From NCBI GenBank assembly GCA_913065105.1, contig CAJXZZ010000003.1:1-63952 (forward strand): 63,952 nucleotides of DNA. The letters run 5' to 3'. This document shows positions 35,908 to 44,373 of this stretch, in pieces. This stretch comes from an uncultured Gammaproteobacteria bacterium (lineage in GTDB: Bacteria > Pseudomonadota > Gammaproteobacteria > SZUA-229). The translations under genes and the position numbers were made by a program. Each line of letters begins with the position of its first letter. Within the stretch, counting starts at the first letter, position 1. The notes beneath the pieces are model-generated. The model ran no database searches and was not told the DNA's origin. It saw only the letters and a program-made list of their open reading frames with translations.

Positions 35908-36549
35908 TTATTTTGCCAGATAATCACGATCTGACTGTTCAGTATCACCTACTGACCATGCACCACGAGTTTTTGCGTGATTAATCGCCGCATCGATTTC
36001 AGATGCTGATGCGTTTTGGTCGATATCCAGAACCTGTCCTGGGTGAATCAAATCTGCATCTTTGATTTTATTACGGTTTGTTTTGTATATCAGTGGCCAT
36101 TGGTAAGGATCAGCATAGACATCATCTTTTCCAGAAATACTCCAAAGATTATCGCCACGAACAACAGAGTAACTACTTACACCGCCACCTGCGTTAGCAG
36201 ATGAAGATGAAGCTGTGGTCATTGCAACAGCACCACTATTAAGGAATTTTTTGTTTTCTTCTTCAGCTTGAGCTACAGCAATCTCAGCCTGTTTTTTTGC
36301 TTTATTGGCAAGCTTGATAGCAGCCGCATCATCACCAGCTTTAAGCTTCGCTTCAGCTTTTTTAATGACTTTTCCAGTATCTCGCCACTCATAATTTACA
36401 GCTTTTGCTGCAGCATTTGCGGTTTTTGCTTCAGCAATAGCTTGTTCAGCTGATACTGATTCGGCATCACCTGTTGATGCACAACCTGTAATCAGGCCTA
36501 AACTTAAAAGGGCTACGCTAAACAGACGGGCAATTGTACGCTTGGTCAT
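35908..36549 (-). CDS. LysM-domain lipoprotein
   Basis: The ATG at 36549 with GGAGAT upstream gives MTKRTIARLF, a signal peptide and the lipobox LITGC (Cys about 23), so it is a lipoprotein. An alanine/lysine-rich helical region (about 30-105, probably coiled coil) follows, then a LysM domain (YSVVRGDNLWSISG ... LIHPGQVLDI) for peptidoglycan binding, and a short C-terminal tail with RGAWSVGDTEQSDRDYL. The frame upstream to 36594 is not needed. The architecture suggests an envelope-stabilising or substrate-binding lipoprotein of unknown specific role. Confidence 0.9.
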   Translation of the reverse strand: MTKRTIARLFSVALLSLGLITGCASTGDAESVSAEQAIAEAKTANAAAKAVNYEWRDTGKVIKKAEAKLKAGDDAAAIKLANKAKKQAEIAVAQAEEENKKFLNSGAVAMTTASSSSANAGGGVSSYSVVRGDNLWSISGKDDVYADPYQWPLIYKTNRNKIKDADLIHPGQVLDIDQNASASEIDAAINHAKTRGAWSVGDTEQSDRDYLAK

Positions 36550-36707
36550 AATATCTCCAATTTGGATGGTTAATGTTATTTTAGTTATTGTCATGGATTA
36601 TAGCCCTAAAAAATAACAATGTAAGCCCTTAGTGTCAAGAATGTTTTCTACCTAAACGTTTAAATTCAGATAAAATTCAACAATGGATAAAAAGAGACCA
36701 AAACACC

Positions 36708-37061
36708 ATGAGCGATGAAGTCCGAATTTTTTATAATCCCAATTGCAGTAAATGCCGCCTAACCATGGATATTTTGAATGAAAAAGGGGCCAATACCGTT
36801 GTTGTGGAGTATCTTAATACACCACCTAGCCAAACTGAGTTAACGGATATACTTGATATCCTGGGTCTTGAACCACGAGATTTAATGCGCAAACACGAGG
36901 CTCCGTATAAAGAGAATAACCTGGATAATCCAGATCTAAACCGCGAACAGCTCATACAGGCGATGATAGACTACCCTATTTTGATCGAACGCCCCATCGT
37001 CATTAAAGGCAATAAAGCGATCATTGGTCGTCCACCAGAAAAAATTCTGGATATTTTATAA
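36708..37061 (+). CDS. arsC: ArsC-family arsenate reductase (glutaredoxin-type)
   Basis: A 117-residue thioredoxin-fold protein with NPNCSKCR at the N-terminus. The first cysteine matches the catalytic Cys of glutaredoxin-dependent ArsC, and YNPNCSK is typical. LMRKHEAPYKE and ERPIVIKGNKAIIGRPPEKIL match the arsenate-binding arginine regions. No other ars gene is near; such single copies occur widely in the same operon as wrbA. The stop overlaps the wrbA start (TAATG). Confidence 0.9.
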   Translation: MSDEVRIFYNPNCSKCRLTMDILNEKGANTVVVEYLNTPPSQTELTDILDILGLEPRDLMRKHEAPYKENNLDNPDLNREQLIQAMIDYPILIERPIVIKGNKAIIGRPPEKILDIL

Positions 37062-37672
37062 TGTCACAAACATCCAAATTACAAGAAATTTTAGTTTTGT
37101 ATTACAGCCCAGGCGGCACCACGGCCGAAATGGCGAATATTATTGCGCGCGGTGTTGAAGAAATTGACGGTGTGCAGGCACGCGTACGAACTGTACCTGA
37201 TGTATCCCCTACTACAGAACAATCAGCAACCAGCATCCCTGAAAATGGCCCACTTTACGCCACCAGCGACGATCTGATTGAATGCGACGGATTAATTTTG
37301 GGTTGCCCTACGCATTTTGGCAATATGCCCGCAGCAATGAAATATTTCATCGATGGCACCAGCGCCTTATGGATGGGTGGAAAACTGGCCGGTAAACCTG
37401 CGGCGGTTTTTTCTGCCAGTACCAGTATGCACGGTGGCCAGGAAAGCACATTACTCACTATGATGCTGCCACTGCTGCATCACGGCATGTTAATTGTTGG
37501 CCTTCCTTATACTGAAACCGCACTGTTTGAGACGAAAACCGGTGGCAGCCCCTACGGTGTTACCCGCTTAACAGACAACCTGGAAGATACCCCTTTAAGC
37601 GACGATGAACGCAAGCTCTGCCTGGCAATAGGCAAACGAGTCGCCTCTATAGCAAAGAAATTATCCGCATGA
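37061..37672 (+). CDS. wrbA: NAD(P)H:quinone oxidoreductase WrbA
   Basis: A 203-residue flavodoxin-like FMN protein. The FMN-binding loop YYSPGGTTAEMA, the PTHFGNMPAAMKYFIDG segment and the FSASTSMHGGQE(S/T)T motif are classical WrbA. It performs two-electron quinone reduction. Middle gene of arsC-wrbA-DUF2069, with both joints overlapping. Confidence 0.93.
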   Translation: MSQTSKLQEILVLYYSPGGTTAEMANIIARGVEEIDGVQARVRTVPDVSPTTEQSATSIPENGPLYATSDDLIECDGLILGCPTHFGNMPAAMKYFIDGTSALWMGGKLAGKPAAVFSASTSMHGGQESTLLTMMLPLLHHGMLIVGLPYTETALFETKTGGSPYGVTRLTDNLEDTPLSDDERKLCLAIGKRVASIAKKLSA

Positions 37673-38046
37673 ACCAGCAGCAATTTATAAAACTGGGCCG
37701 ATGGTTAACCCTGTCCGGGTATTTTTCACTATTATTCGGTTTATTCGCCTGGCACCTGATACTGCGGCCGCCGGCTGAACATCTTATATCAGTGATTATC
37801 TTCTTCCAGCTAGGGCCATTAATGTTCCCGCTATTTGGCCTGCTCAATGGCAAGTTATACACCCACGCCTGGTCGATGTATCTCGCCATTTTCTATTTTA
37901 TCGTTGGTGTCTGGTATGCCGGTAATAGTGAAGATTTAATGATTGGGCTGTATGTTATCTTTGCCAGCCTGGTGTTTTTTCTGGGTACGGTTCTTTATAC
38001 ACGGTTCATGGGGAAACAGATGAAGGCGCAGGAATCATCTGATTGA
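37669..38046 (+). CDS. DUF2069 membrane protein
   Basis: A 125-residue protein with four hydrophobic helices and the WHLILRPPAEHL motif of DUF2069 (YjhB-like inner-membrane family), often next to wrbA. It overlaps the wrbA stop by 4 bp. Function unknown. Confidence 0.85.
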   Translation: MNQQQFIKLGRWLTLSGYFSLLFGLFAWHLILRPPAEHLISVIIFFQLGPLMFPLFGLLNGKLYTHAWSMYLAIFYFIVGVWYAGNSEDLMIGLYVIFASLVFFLGTVLYTRFMGKQMKAQESSD

Positions 38047-38105
38047 ATTCTTATGTTTTTATTCAGCAGTATTTTAATTATTTGATATCGCGTCACTCTT
38101 AGAGG

Positions 38106-38704
38106 TTGCGGGTCTCGCCCCGCTGGCGAATGTATCTTTAGCTTTTACGACTTTTATGAATTTGATCCGTGTGTTTCGCCTTTTACGGGCGAGTCACTTT
38201 TCTTTCAGTAGCAAAAGAAAAGTAACCAAAAGAATGCCATCCCGCTCCGTTTGCCCCGAGAAAAGCGCTCGGGGTGCCTGACTGCCCAGGTGTTGCCTAC
38301 GAGCCCGCCTTGACGCGCTGTCCGTGCGCGCAAGGCTAAATTCGCCTTCCCTGGCGAATTTACTCTACCAACACCTGAGCATTCAGCAAACGAAAGGGGA
38401 ATCCAAAAACTAACAAACACAAACAAGAGTCGTCGCTGAAGTACACATTATAAATTAACGCTGTTTTATTCTTTTTCTCGTCCTTCCACTTTTAAGCAAG
38501 CCATTGAGGCGGTGCGGGTGTCATGGGTTTTCTGTGAAAACTGTCTGAGCGTCTTCTGCGAGTTTTTTCACAGCATGATAGCTGTGCTGACTCAGTGGGA
38601 ACCCCTGTGTCTTTTACAGGGGCGTAGCTGTAGTGGCGGCCTTTTCTGGTTACTCTTTTGGGCTGTAGCAAAAGAGTGGCTCGCCAGCGGGGCGAGACCC
38701 GCAA
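38106..38704. mobile_element. Intergenic repeat element with exact 24-bp inverted ends
   Basis: Positions 38106-38129 and 38681-38704 are perfect reverse complements (core CGGGTCTCGCCCCGCTGG). Just inside, GGCGAGTCACTTTTCTTT near 38189 and its diverged complement near 38650-38685 form a second inverted pair (both contain AGTAACC or GGTTACT next to a GTAGCAAAAGA core). The interior has no real gene; two halves face each other. The right half from about 38493 recurs, diverged, at 63370-63670. It behaves like a non-autonomous, MITE-like or REP-like element; the class is not identified. Confidence 0.65.
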
Positions 38705-38757
38705 ACCCCAACTAAAAATAAACTGTAAATACCAAACATACAACTACAGAGACAACA

Positions 38758-39399
38758 TCAGTCCTTCTGTAATAACGTCATCGCATTACCGCTATGTTCA
38801 ACGTCGAGCTTCCCTAGAAATGTCATACCCAGTAGAATTGGCCCGGGGTGAGTCCCATCTATCACAAAAGCTTCAACGTTCTTCTGCGTGATTCCCCCTA
38901 CCGAAACAGACTTCAGGCGGATACGATATGCTTTTGCAAGCCCCGAAGCAGTACTGACGCTGGCAGGCGTGCCAATTTTATCGTAGAGAATACCTAATTT
39001 TTTTGCCTGATCAACATTCATAGCGATAGCACTGGCACCTGTATCAACTAAAAAACGTACCGAACGACCGTTGATGTTGCCAAAGGTCATATACATTCCA
39101 CCAGAATTTTTATAGATGGTTTCTTTTTTAGATGTACGAGCAGTAAATGAAGTACTAACAGTATTGCCAAGATTGTATTGTTTTTGCTGACCATTTACCT
39201 CTAGAATCGCACCACGACTATTAGCTGAAATCAGCTTCACACCTTCTGGGCTGGTTTTACCAACGGCCAGAATATGTCGCGTACCATCTATCAACAAAAC
39301 TGCTTTATTAGAGAACAGGCCCTGCACTTCTATTTTTTCAACAGCATGCACCGCTACAGAAACACATAAAATCAGCAATGTTAAAATAAGCCGACTCAT
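38758..39399 (-). CDS. Secreted retropepsin-like aspartic protease (clan AA)
   Basis: The ATG at 39399 overlaps the pgpA stop (ATGA) and gives a 213-residue protein with a signal peptide (cleavage near VAVHA), an N-terminal domain of about 75 residues (VQGLFSNKAVLLIDG) and a C-terminal retropepsin-like domain with the catalytic FLVDTGASAIAMN motif and the ILLGMTFLGKLDVEH loop. It is the single-domain TIGR02281-type protease that would act as a homodimer in the periplasm. Substrate unknown. It is the last gene of the leftward block starting at glyA or ribD. Confidence 0.88.
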   Translation of the reverse strand: MSRLILTLLILCVSVAVHAVEKIEVQGLFSNKAVLLIDGTRHILAVGKTSPEGVKLISANSRGAILEVNGQQKQYNLGNTVSTSFTARTSKKETIYKNSGGMYMTFGNINGRSVRFLVDTGASAIAMNVDQAKKLGILYDKIGTPASVSTASGLAKAYRIRLKSVSVGGITQKNVEAFVIDGTHPGPILLGMTFLGKLDVEHSGNAMTLLQKD

Positions 39400-39890
39400 A
39401 CCATCGGATACCAGTGCTGCAACAACATCAAACACGATAAACTGATGATGCCGGCTATCACGTCATCAAACATGATGCCAAAACCACCATGCACGTTTTT
39501 ATCAAACCAGGAAATCGGCCATGGTTTAACTGCGTCAAAAAATCGAAACAAGGCGAAACCTATAAGCATCAAAATCCAGCTTTCAGGCACCATAAACATG
39601 GTAATCAAAAACCCGGCAACTTCATCATAAACAATTCCCGAATGATCATGTACCTGTAATTTTTTTGTGGCATAACCACAGATCCATGAACCGGTAAGCA
39701 GCACAAATAAAGTAACCAGGATATACACCAGCAATGTTTGTTGCTGCAGTAAATATACCAGCGGTACCGCCATCAACGTACCCGCAGTACCGGGTGCTTT
39801 CGGCGATAGACCACTACCAAAACCCATCGCTACAAAAACAACAGGATCCTTTAATTCCGTTAAATAAATTTTTCTGTTTTTATCAGACAT
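39396..39890 (-). CDS. pgpA: Phosphatidylglycerophosphatase A
   Basis: A 164-residue inner-membrane enzyme removing phosphate from phosphatidylglycerophosphate. FGSGLSPKAPGTAGTL at the N-terminus, HDHSGIVYDEVAGF in the middle and KPWPISWFDKNVHGGFGIMFDDVIAG near the C-terminus are the PgpA catalytic segments. About three hydrophobic helices. It follows thiL by 13 bp, the standard gammaproteobacterial order. Confidence 0.94.
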   Translation of the reverse strand: MSDKNRKIYLTELKDPVVFVAMGFGSGLSPKAPGTAGTLMAVPLVYLLQQQTLLVYILVTLFVLLTGSWICGYATKKLQVHDHSGIVYDEVAGFLITMFMVPESWILMLIGFALFRFFDAVKPWPISWFDKNVHGGFGIMFDDVIAGIISLSCLMLLQHWYPMV

Positions 39891-39903
39891 TCAATATATG
39901 TAA

Positions 39904-40887
39904 TTAAAAATGTTTAAATCCTGAATTTGTAAAAGCAAATGGTTTATTATTATCATCGATAAAAACCAGCTCATCTGAATCAGTCACTTCACCAATACAG
40001 CTGATCTGCAACTGATGCTTTTCAGCCAACGCTAAAACTGCAGATTCGTTCTCATTGCTAACGGTAAAACACAGTTCATAATCATCACCGCTTGTTAATA
40101 GCATAGACCAGTCCATTTTATTATTATGATACTGCTTAAAATAGTGTTTAGCTGAGGATGAAACTGGTATCGCAGTCAGATCAATGCAGGCACCACAGTG
40201 ACTCGCACTGAGCACATGCCCAAGATCTGCGACTAAACCATCAGATATATCGATCGCACATTTTGAATATTGAGTCAGTTCTTCAGCAAACCTTACTCTG
40301 GCTTCAGGCCGGTTGAGTCTTTTGATACAAGGCTTTAGAACTTCATCATCAAGTTCATCTGAAATTGCCTGCAGGCCTATCGCTGCATCGCCCAACCAAC
40401 CCGTTACAAATACCTTATCGTCAACTACAGCTGCATCACGACGTAATATTTTATCTTTATCACACAACCCCATCGCCTGAACAGTAATAGACAAAACGCC
40501 TTTTGTGGTATCACCACCGATCAAGCTAACATGCAAGCTTGATAGAACTGTAGAGAGCTGACCTGAGAACAGCTGTAACCATGTTTCATTAATATCAGGC
40601 AGTGAGATAGCCAAAGTTACCCATGCAGGTTTGGCTCCCATCGCAGCTAAATCACTTAGATTAACCATCAATGCCTTGTACGCAATATCTTCTGCAGAAG
40701 TGTTTTCTGGAAAATGGACGCCCGATATGAGTGTGTCAGTGGTGATCAATAATTGTTTATTATCAGGGACAGAAACAATTGCGCAGTCGTCGCCGCCCGC
40801 GAGGATTACATCATCACGCGAATCAGGGAAAGTGAAATATTTTTTGATGACATCAAATTCAGAGTTATTCATAAATAAAGATGTCAC
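39904..40887 (-). CDS. thiL: Thiamine-monophosphate kinase
   Basis: A 327-residue PurM-fold kinase making thiamine pyrophosphate. GGDDCAIV, TTDTLISGVHF, GGDTTKG and CAIDISDGLVADLGH are ThiL motifs. It lies 26 bp after nusB. Normal length. Confidence 0.95.
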   Translation of the reverse strand: MTSLFMNNSEFDVIKKYFTFPDSRDDVILAGGDDCAIVSVPDNKQLLITTDTLISGVHFPENTSAEDIAYKALMVNLSDLAAMGAKPAWVTLAISLPDINETWLQLFSGQLSTVLSSLHVSLIGGDTTKGVLSITVQAMGLCDKDKILRRDAAVVDDKVFVTGWLGDAAIGLQAISDELDDEVLKPCIKRLNRPEARVRFAEELTQYSKCAIDISDGLVADLGHVLSASHCGACIDLTAIPVSSSAKHYFKQYHNNKMDWSMLLTSGDDYELCFTVSNENESAVLALAEKHQLQISCIGEVTDSDELVFIDDNNKPFAFTNSGFKHF

Positions 40888-40913
40888 ACAGGTTTATGTG
40901 TTAGAAAGAAAAG

Positions 40914-41378
40914 TTAAGACTTTACGGATTTAACTTCGATGTGTCGAACTTCTTGAGCCACTTTATCTAAAACAGCGTTGACGAACCCATGGCTATTTTC
41001 GGCACAGTATTCTTTTGCAATATTGACGGCTTCATTTAACACCACTCGATATGGCACATCAAAACGATGAATGAACTCATATGTTGCTATACGCATAATA
41101 GATCGCTCTACTGGGTCAACAGATTCAACACTGCGAGTCATGTTTTTTTCAAGGAAGGGATCAAGTTCACTGATAGATGATGCAACACCACTGACCAGTT
41201 CAGAAAAATATTCTGCATCTATCACAGAAAAATTATTGTCTTCAAAAAATTGTTGTTTGATACCAGTAATACTATCACCAGTCATCTGCCATTGATAAAT
41301 AGCCTGCATAGCAAAACGTCGAGATTTACCTCTCGCTTTGGCCATACTTTTTTTTGATGTTTGTTTTTCTTCTGACAT
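40914..41378 (-). CDS. nusB: Transcription antitermination factor NusB
   Basis: A 154-residue helical RNA-binding protein. ARGKSRRFAMQAIYQWQMTG at the N-terminus and YRVVLNEAVNIAKEYC ... FVNAVLDK at the C-terminus are NusB signatures. It binds boxA with S10. It is downstream of ribH by 32 bp. Confidence 0.96.
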   Translation of the reverse strand: MSEEKQTSKKSMAKARGKSRRFAMQAIYQWQMTGDSITGIKQQFFEDNNFSVIDAEYFSELVSGVASSISELDPFLEKNMTRSVESVDPVERSIMRIATYEFIHRFDVPYRVVLNEAVNIAKEYCAENSHGFVNAVLDKVAQEVRHIEVKSVKS

Positions 41379-41410
41379 TAATAATCTACTACTGTGATCA
41401 GACAGTTTAT

Positions 41411-41884
41411 TTAATCCAACTGTTTAAAAATATTAACCATTTCAATAGCAGCGGAAGCGGCTTCCGAACCTTTATTACCTGCTTTAGTGCCTGCGCGCTC
41501 TATCGTTTGCTCAATATTTTCTGTGGTTAAAATACCGTTGATTACCGGCAGGCCATGGTCTAATGCAATAGCAGATAAACCTTTAGCTGACTCGTTTGCA
41601 ACAATATCAAAATGCGGCGTTGAACCACGAATTACAGCACCGAGCGCGATAATTGCGTTATATTTTCCCGACTGTGCCAGATTTTGTACAGTCACAGGCA
41701 TTTCAAATGCACCGGGCACGCGCACAACGGTGATATCAGATGCCGCAACACCATGACGCAGTAGAGTATCCATTGCCCCAGCAAGTAAACTTTCAACGAT
41801 AAAACCATTAAACCGTGCAACCACAATCGCAAACCGCCCTTCTGTATATTGCAGACTACCTTCAACTATATTACTTTCACTCAT
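41411..41884 (-). CDS. ribH: 6,7-dimethyl-8-ribityllumazine synthase
   Basis: A 157-residue enzyme condensing the ribityl pyrimidine with dihydroxybutanone phosphate. Signatures: [43 protein letters not shown] (with catalytic His) and [28 protein letters not shown]. Follows ribBX. Normal. Confidence 0.97.
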   Translation of the reverse strand: MSESNIVEGSLQYTEGRFAIVVARFNGFIVESLLAGAMDTLLRHGVAASDITVVRVPGAFEMPVTVQNLAQSGKYNAIIALGAVIRGSTPHFDIVANESAKGLSAIALDHGLPVINGILTTENIEQTIERAGTKAGNKGSEAASAAIEMVNIFKQLD

Positions 41885-41928
41885 TATTTATCTCGCCATG
41901 TTCTAAAAATACTTTTACTAAAATGAAA

Positions 41929-43041
41929 TCAATCATCACCCGATACATAATCAACAACTTCCAGGCCGAAACCAGCCAGGCCATGAATTACTTTTGGCGC
42001 TGTCATCAGGCGCATTTTTCTAACACCTAAATCCACAAGTATCTGCGCACCAACACCATCAGTTCTTATATCGGTCGGTTGTTTTGTTTTAACAGCATCA
42101 GGTGCCGTACCTGTTTGCTCAGCCATCCATTGTAATATACCAGTATTCTGATCAACCATGCTTAATACTACAACAACACCTTGTTTCGCTTCAGCCACCT
42201 GTTTTAACGCATCATCTAATGGCCATGACTTTGAGTCTAACGAACCAAAAACATCCGTTAATGCATTTTTCATATGCACACGTACCAGCACAGGTTCTGC
42301 CGAATCTATCTCACCATCTGCACTAACCAGGGCATAATGTATTAACGCATCTAAATTATTTCGATATGCAGATAATTTGAAATTACCATATGTAGACGGG
42401 AAATCACATTCGGCAATACGTTCGACCGTTTTTTCATTTTTAAGCCGATAACTGATCAGGTCTTCAATCGTACCAATCTTTAAATTATGTTCTTCAGCGA
42501 AAGTTTCAAGATCCGGACGACGTGCCATCGTGCCGTCTTCATTAAGAATCTCAACAATCATTGAACTAGGCTCTAAACCAGCAAGACTTGCCAGATCACA
42601 ACCTGCTTCAGTATGCCCTGCACGTGTTAGCACGCCGCCAGGTTGCGCCATTAAAGGAAAAATATGACCCGGCTGTACAATATCTTTTGGTGAGGCATCA
42701 GCCTTCACTGCTGCCTGGATAGTCACTGCACGATCGCCTGCAGAGATACCTGTAGTTACACCTTCAGCCGCTTCTATAGACATGGTGAAATTAGTGCTTT
42801 CAATAAGATCAGTACCATGGACCATTAGCGGTAAATTCAATTGTTTACAACGCTGTTCGGTTAACGTTATACAGATCAAACCGCGACCATACCGCGCCAT
42901 GAAATTTACATCATCCGCAGTCACTGCACTCGACGCCATCAAAAGGTCGCCTTCATTTTCTCGATCTTCGTCATCCATGATAACGACCATCTTGCCCTGA
43001 CGGATATCTTCGATAATTTCTTCTGTTGTATTCAGCTTCAT
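41929..43041 (-). CDS. ribB: RibBX: DHBP synthase fused to a degenerate GTP cyclohydrolase II domain
   Basis: A 370-residue protein. The N-terminal 200 residues are 3,4-dihydroxy-2-butanone-4-phosphate synthase, with DDEDRENEGDL (23-33) and GHTEAGCDLASLAGL intact. The C-terminal domain resembles GTP cyclohydrolase II (VRVHMKNALTDVFGS, TDIRTDGVGAQILVDLGVRKMRLMT) but has none of the three zinc cysteines or the RCDC motif, so it cannot be an active cyclohydrolase. This is the RibBX arrangement known in some gammaproteobacteria. An active RibA must be encoded outside the window. Confidence 0.93.
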   Translation of the reverse strand: MKLNTTEEIIEDIRQGKMVVIMDDEDRENEGDLLMASSAVTADDVNFMARYGRGLICITLTEQRCKQLNLPLMVHGTDLIESTNFTMSIEAAEGVTTGISAGDRAVTIQAAVKADASPKDIVQPGHIFPLMAQPGGVLTRAGHTEAGCDLASLAGLEPSSMIVEILNEDGTMARRPDLETFAEEHNLKIGTIEDLISYRLKNEKTVERIAECDFPSTYGNFKLSAYRNNLDALIHYALVSADGEIDSAEPVLVRVHMKNALTDVFGSLDSKSWPLDDALKQVAEAKQGVVVVLSMVDQNTGILQWMAEQTGTAPDAVKTKQPTDIRTDGVGAQILVDLGVRKMRLMTAPKVIHGLAGFGLEVVDYVSGDD

Positions 43042-43074
43042 AATAATTAATTTAGTTAGTACGTGATATAAATG

Positions 43075-43728
43075 TTAGCCAGCAAAACCGGCTTTTGCTA
43101 AAGCTTCGAGTGTGATTCCGTTTCCTGTCCCATCATCCTTTTTGGTCAACAGTCTTTCCAGATAACGCGCGATCAAATCTACTTCGAGATTAACCTTGGT
43201 TCCCGGTTTGTAATTTTTAATAATAGTCTGCTGCTGCGTATGAGGAACAATATTTATTTCAAAATCTGTATCGGTAATTTTATTTACTGTCAGGCTGGTA
43301 CCATCTATACAGATAGACCCCTTCATCGCTACGTAATGTTTAAGTTCTTCCGGCGCTTTAATAATTAACTGGACCGAGCGGGATTCTTCTTTTATTGAAA
43401 GCACCTCACCTAAACCATCAACATGACCACTCACTAGATGGCCGCCTAAACGTGTCGTTGGTAACAGCGCTTTCTCCAGGTTAACCTCACTGCCGATATC
43501 AAGATCTTTTAAACTTGTTAAGCTGATCGTTTCATTTGAAACATCTGCCGCAAAATATTTCTTATCAAATTCAATCGCAGTTAAACATACACCGTTCACC
43601 GCAATACTGTCACCAAGTTGCACATCAGTCATATCCAGAGTGCCGACTTCAACGTGCAGGCGCATGTCGCCACCAACAGGCTCAATCTTTTTAATGTGGC
43701 CAACGGCCTCAATGATTCCGGTAAACAT
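43075..43728 (-). CDS. ribE: Riboflavin synthase, alpha subunit
   Basis: A 217-residue two-repeat enzyme. The start at 43728 gives the invariant MFTGIIEAVGHI; the longer open frame overlaps the upstream gene. The two lumazine-binding repeats show DSIAVNGVCLTA and GSICIDGTSLTV. It follows the Ntn hydrolase gene with essentially no gap. Confidence 0.95.
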   Translation of the reverse strand: MFTGIIEAVGHIKKIEPVGGDMRLHVEVGTLDMTDVQLGDSIAVNGVCLTAIEFDKKYFAADVSNETISLTSLKDLDIGSEVNLEKALLPTTRLGGHLVSGHVDGLGEVLSIKEESRSVQLIIKAPEELKHYVAMKGSICIDGTSLTVNKITDTDFEINIVPHTQQQTIIKNYKPGTKVNLEVDLIARYLERLLTKKDDGTGNGITLEALAKAGFAG

Positions 43729-43729
43729 A

Positions 43730-44329
43730 TTAATTTGCCGGTGACTTCTGCAGATCAATCATATAACTTGATAAGGGCATTGACGATGCATTATTAAATT
43801 CAGCGCCAGCTGCAACACCCGCATGAGCAATCTCTTCTGCCGATGCCGCACTATCATAAACAGCAAACATGGCGCCTAATGCATATTCTGCACCAGAACC
43901 AATCGCCCAGAATTTTTTATATTCTGTTACTTCACGTAGCGAATGCACACCAAAGATGCCAAAGGGATTTGCAATCAACGCATCGATCTGTGTTGATTCG
44001 TAAGGATCATCATCCTCGTCTTTGGCATTTAAAAAATATTTCTCTTTCAATAGTGGATGCAAGGCAAGGAAGCTTTCGAAGATAGCCAGGCGTGATGAAA
44101 AGTCCATTTCAATTTTTTTATCAATCACCTTCTTACTGGCAAAGACACTTTCCAGCACCAGTTGATGCGCAGCACTACCGACAATACCTAGATAATTTTC
44201 ATCATGGCGTAAAATTTTATCGTGCGCAGAGTCATAAACAGAACTGAGTCTCAGATCACCGAAACTGGTGAGACTATCTGCCGCGATACAAATCTTACCG
44301 TCTTTTTTAGCAACTACAACTGTAGACAT
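43730..44329 (-). CDS. Proteasome/HslV-like Ntn hydrolase inside the riboflavin operon
   Basis: A 199-residue protein with the peptidase T1 (HslV/20S beta) fold signature: MSTVVVAKKDGKICIAADSLTSFGD, with the acidic residue of AADS and the lysine of AHDKI at the places of HslV Asp17 and Lys33, and EYALGAMFAVYDSAASAEEIAHAGVAAGAEF near the C-terminus. After Met removal residue 1 would be Ser, whereas HslV and most relatives I recall have Thr. It belongs to a proteobacterial family often mislabelled as a transporter. No HslU-type ATPase is beside it. It sits between ribD (45 bp) and ribE (1 bp). Confidence 0.82.
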   Translation of the reverse strand: MSTVVVAKKDGKICIAADSLTSFGDLRLSSVYDSAHDKILRHDENYLGIVGSAAHQLVLESVFASKKVIDKKIEMDFSSRLAIFESFLALHPLLKEKYFLNAKDEDDDPYESTQIDALIANPFGIFGVHSLREVTEYKKFWAIGSGAEYALGAMFAVYDSAASAEEIAHAGVAAGAEFNNASSMPLSSYMIDLQKSPAN

Positions 44330-44373
44330 TACTAACCTCGTGTTTGAACTAGTCTATAACTTTACAAGCAATT

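Noticed and set aside
38205-38891. ORFs of 60-80 codons on both strands in the 38-kb repeat element
   Set aside because: They lie within inverted repeats, have no domain or start signal, and the homologous copy at 63.4 kb does not preserve the frames.
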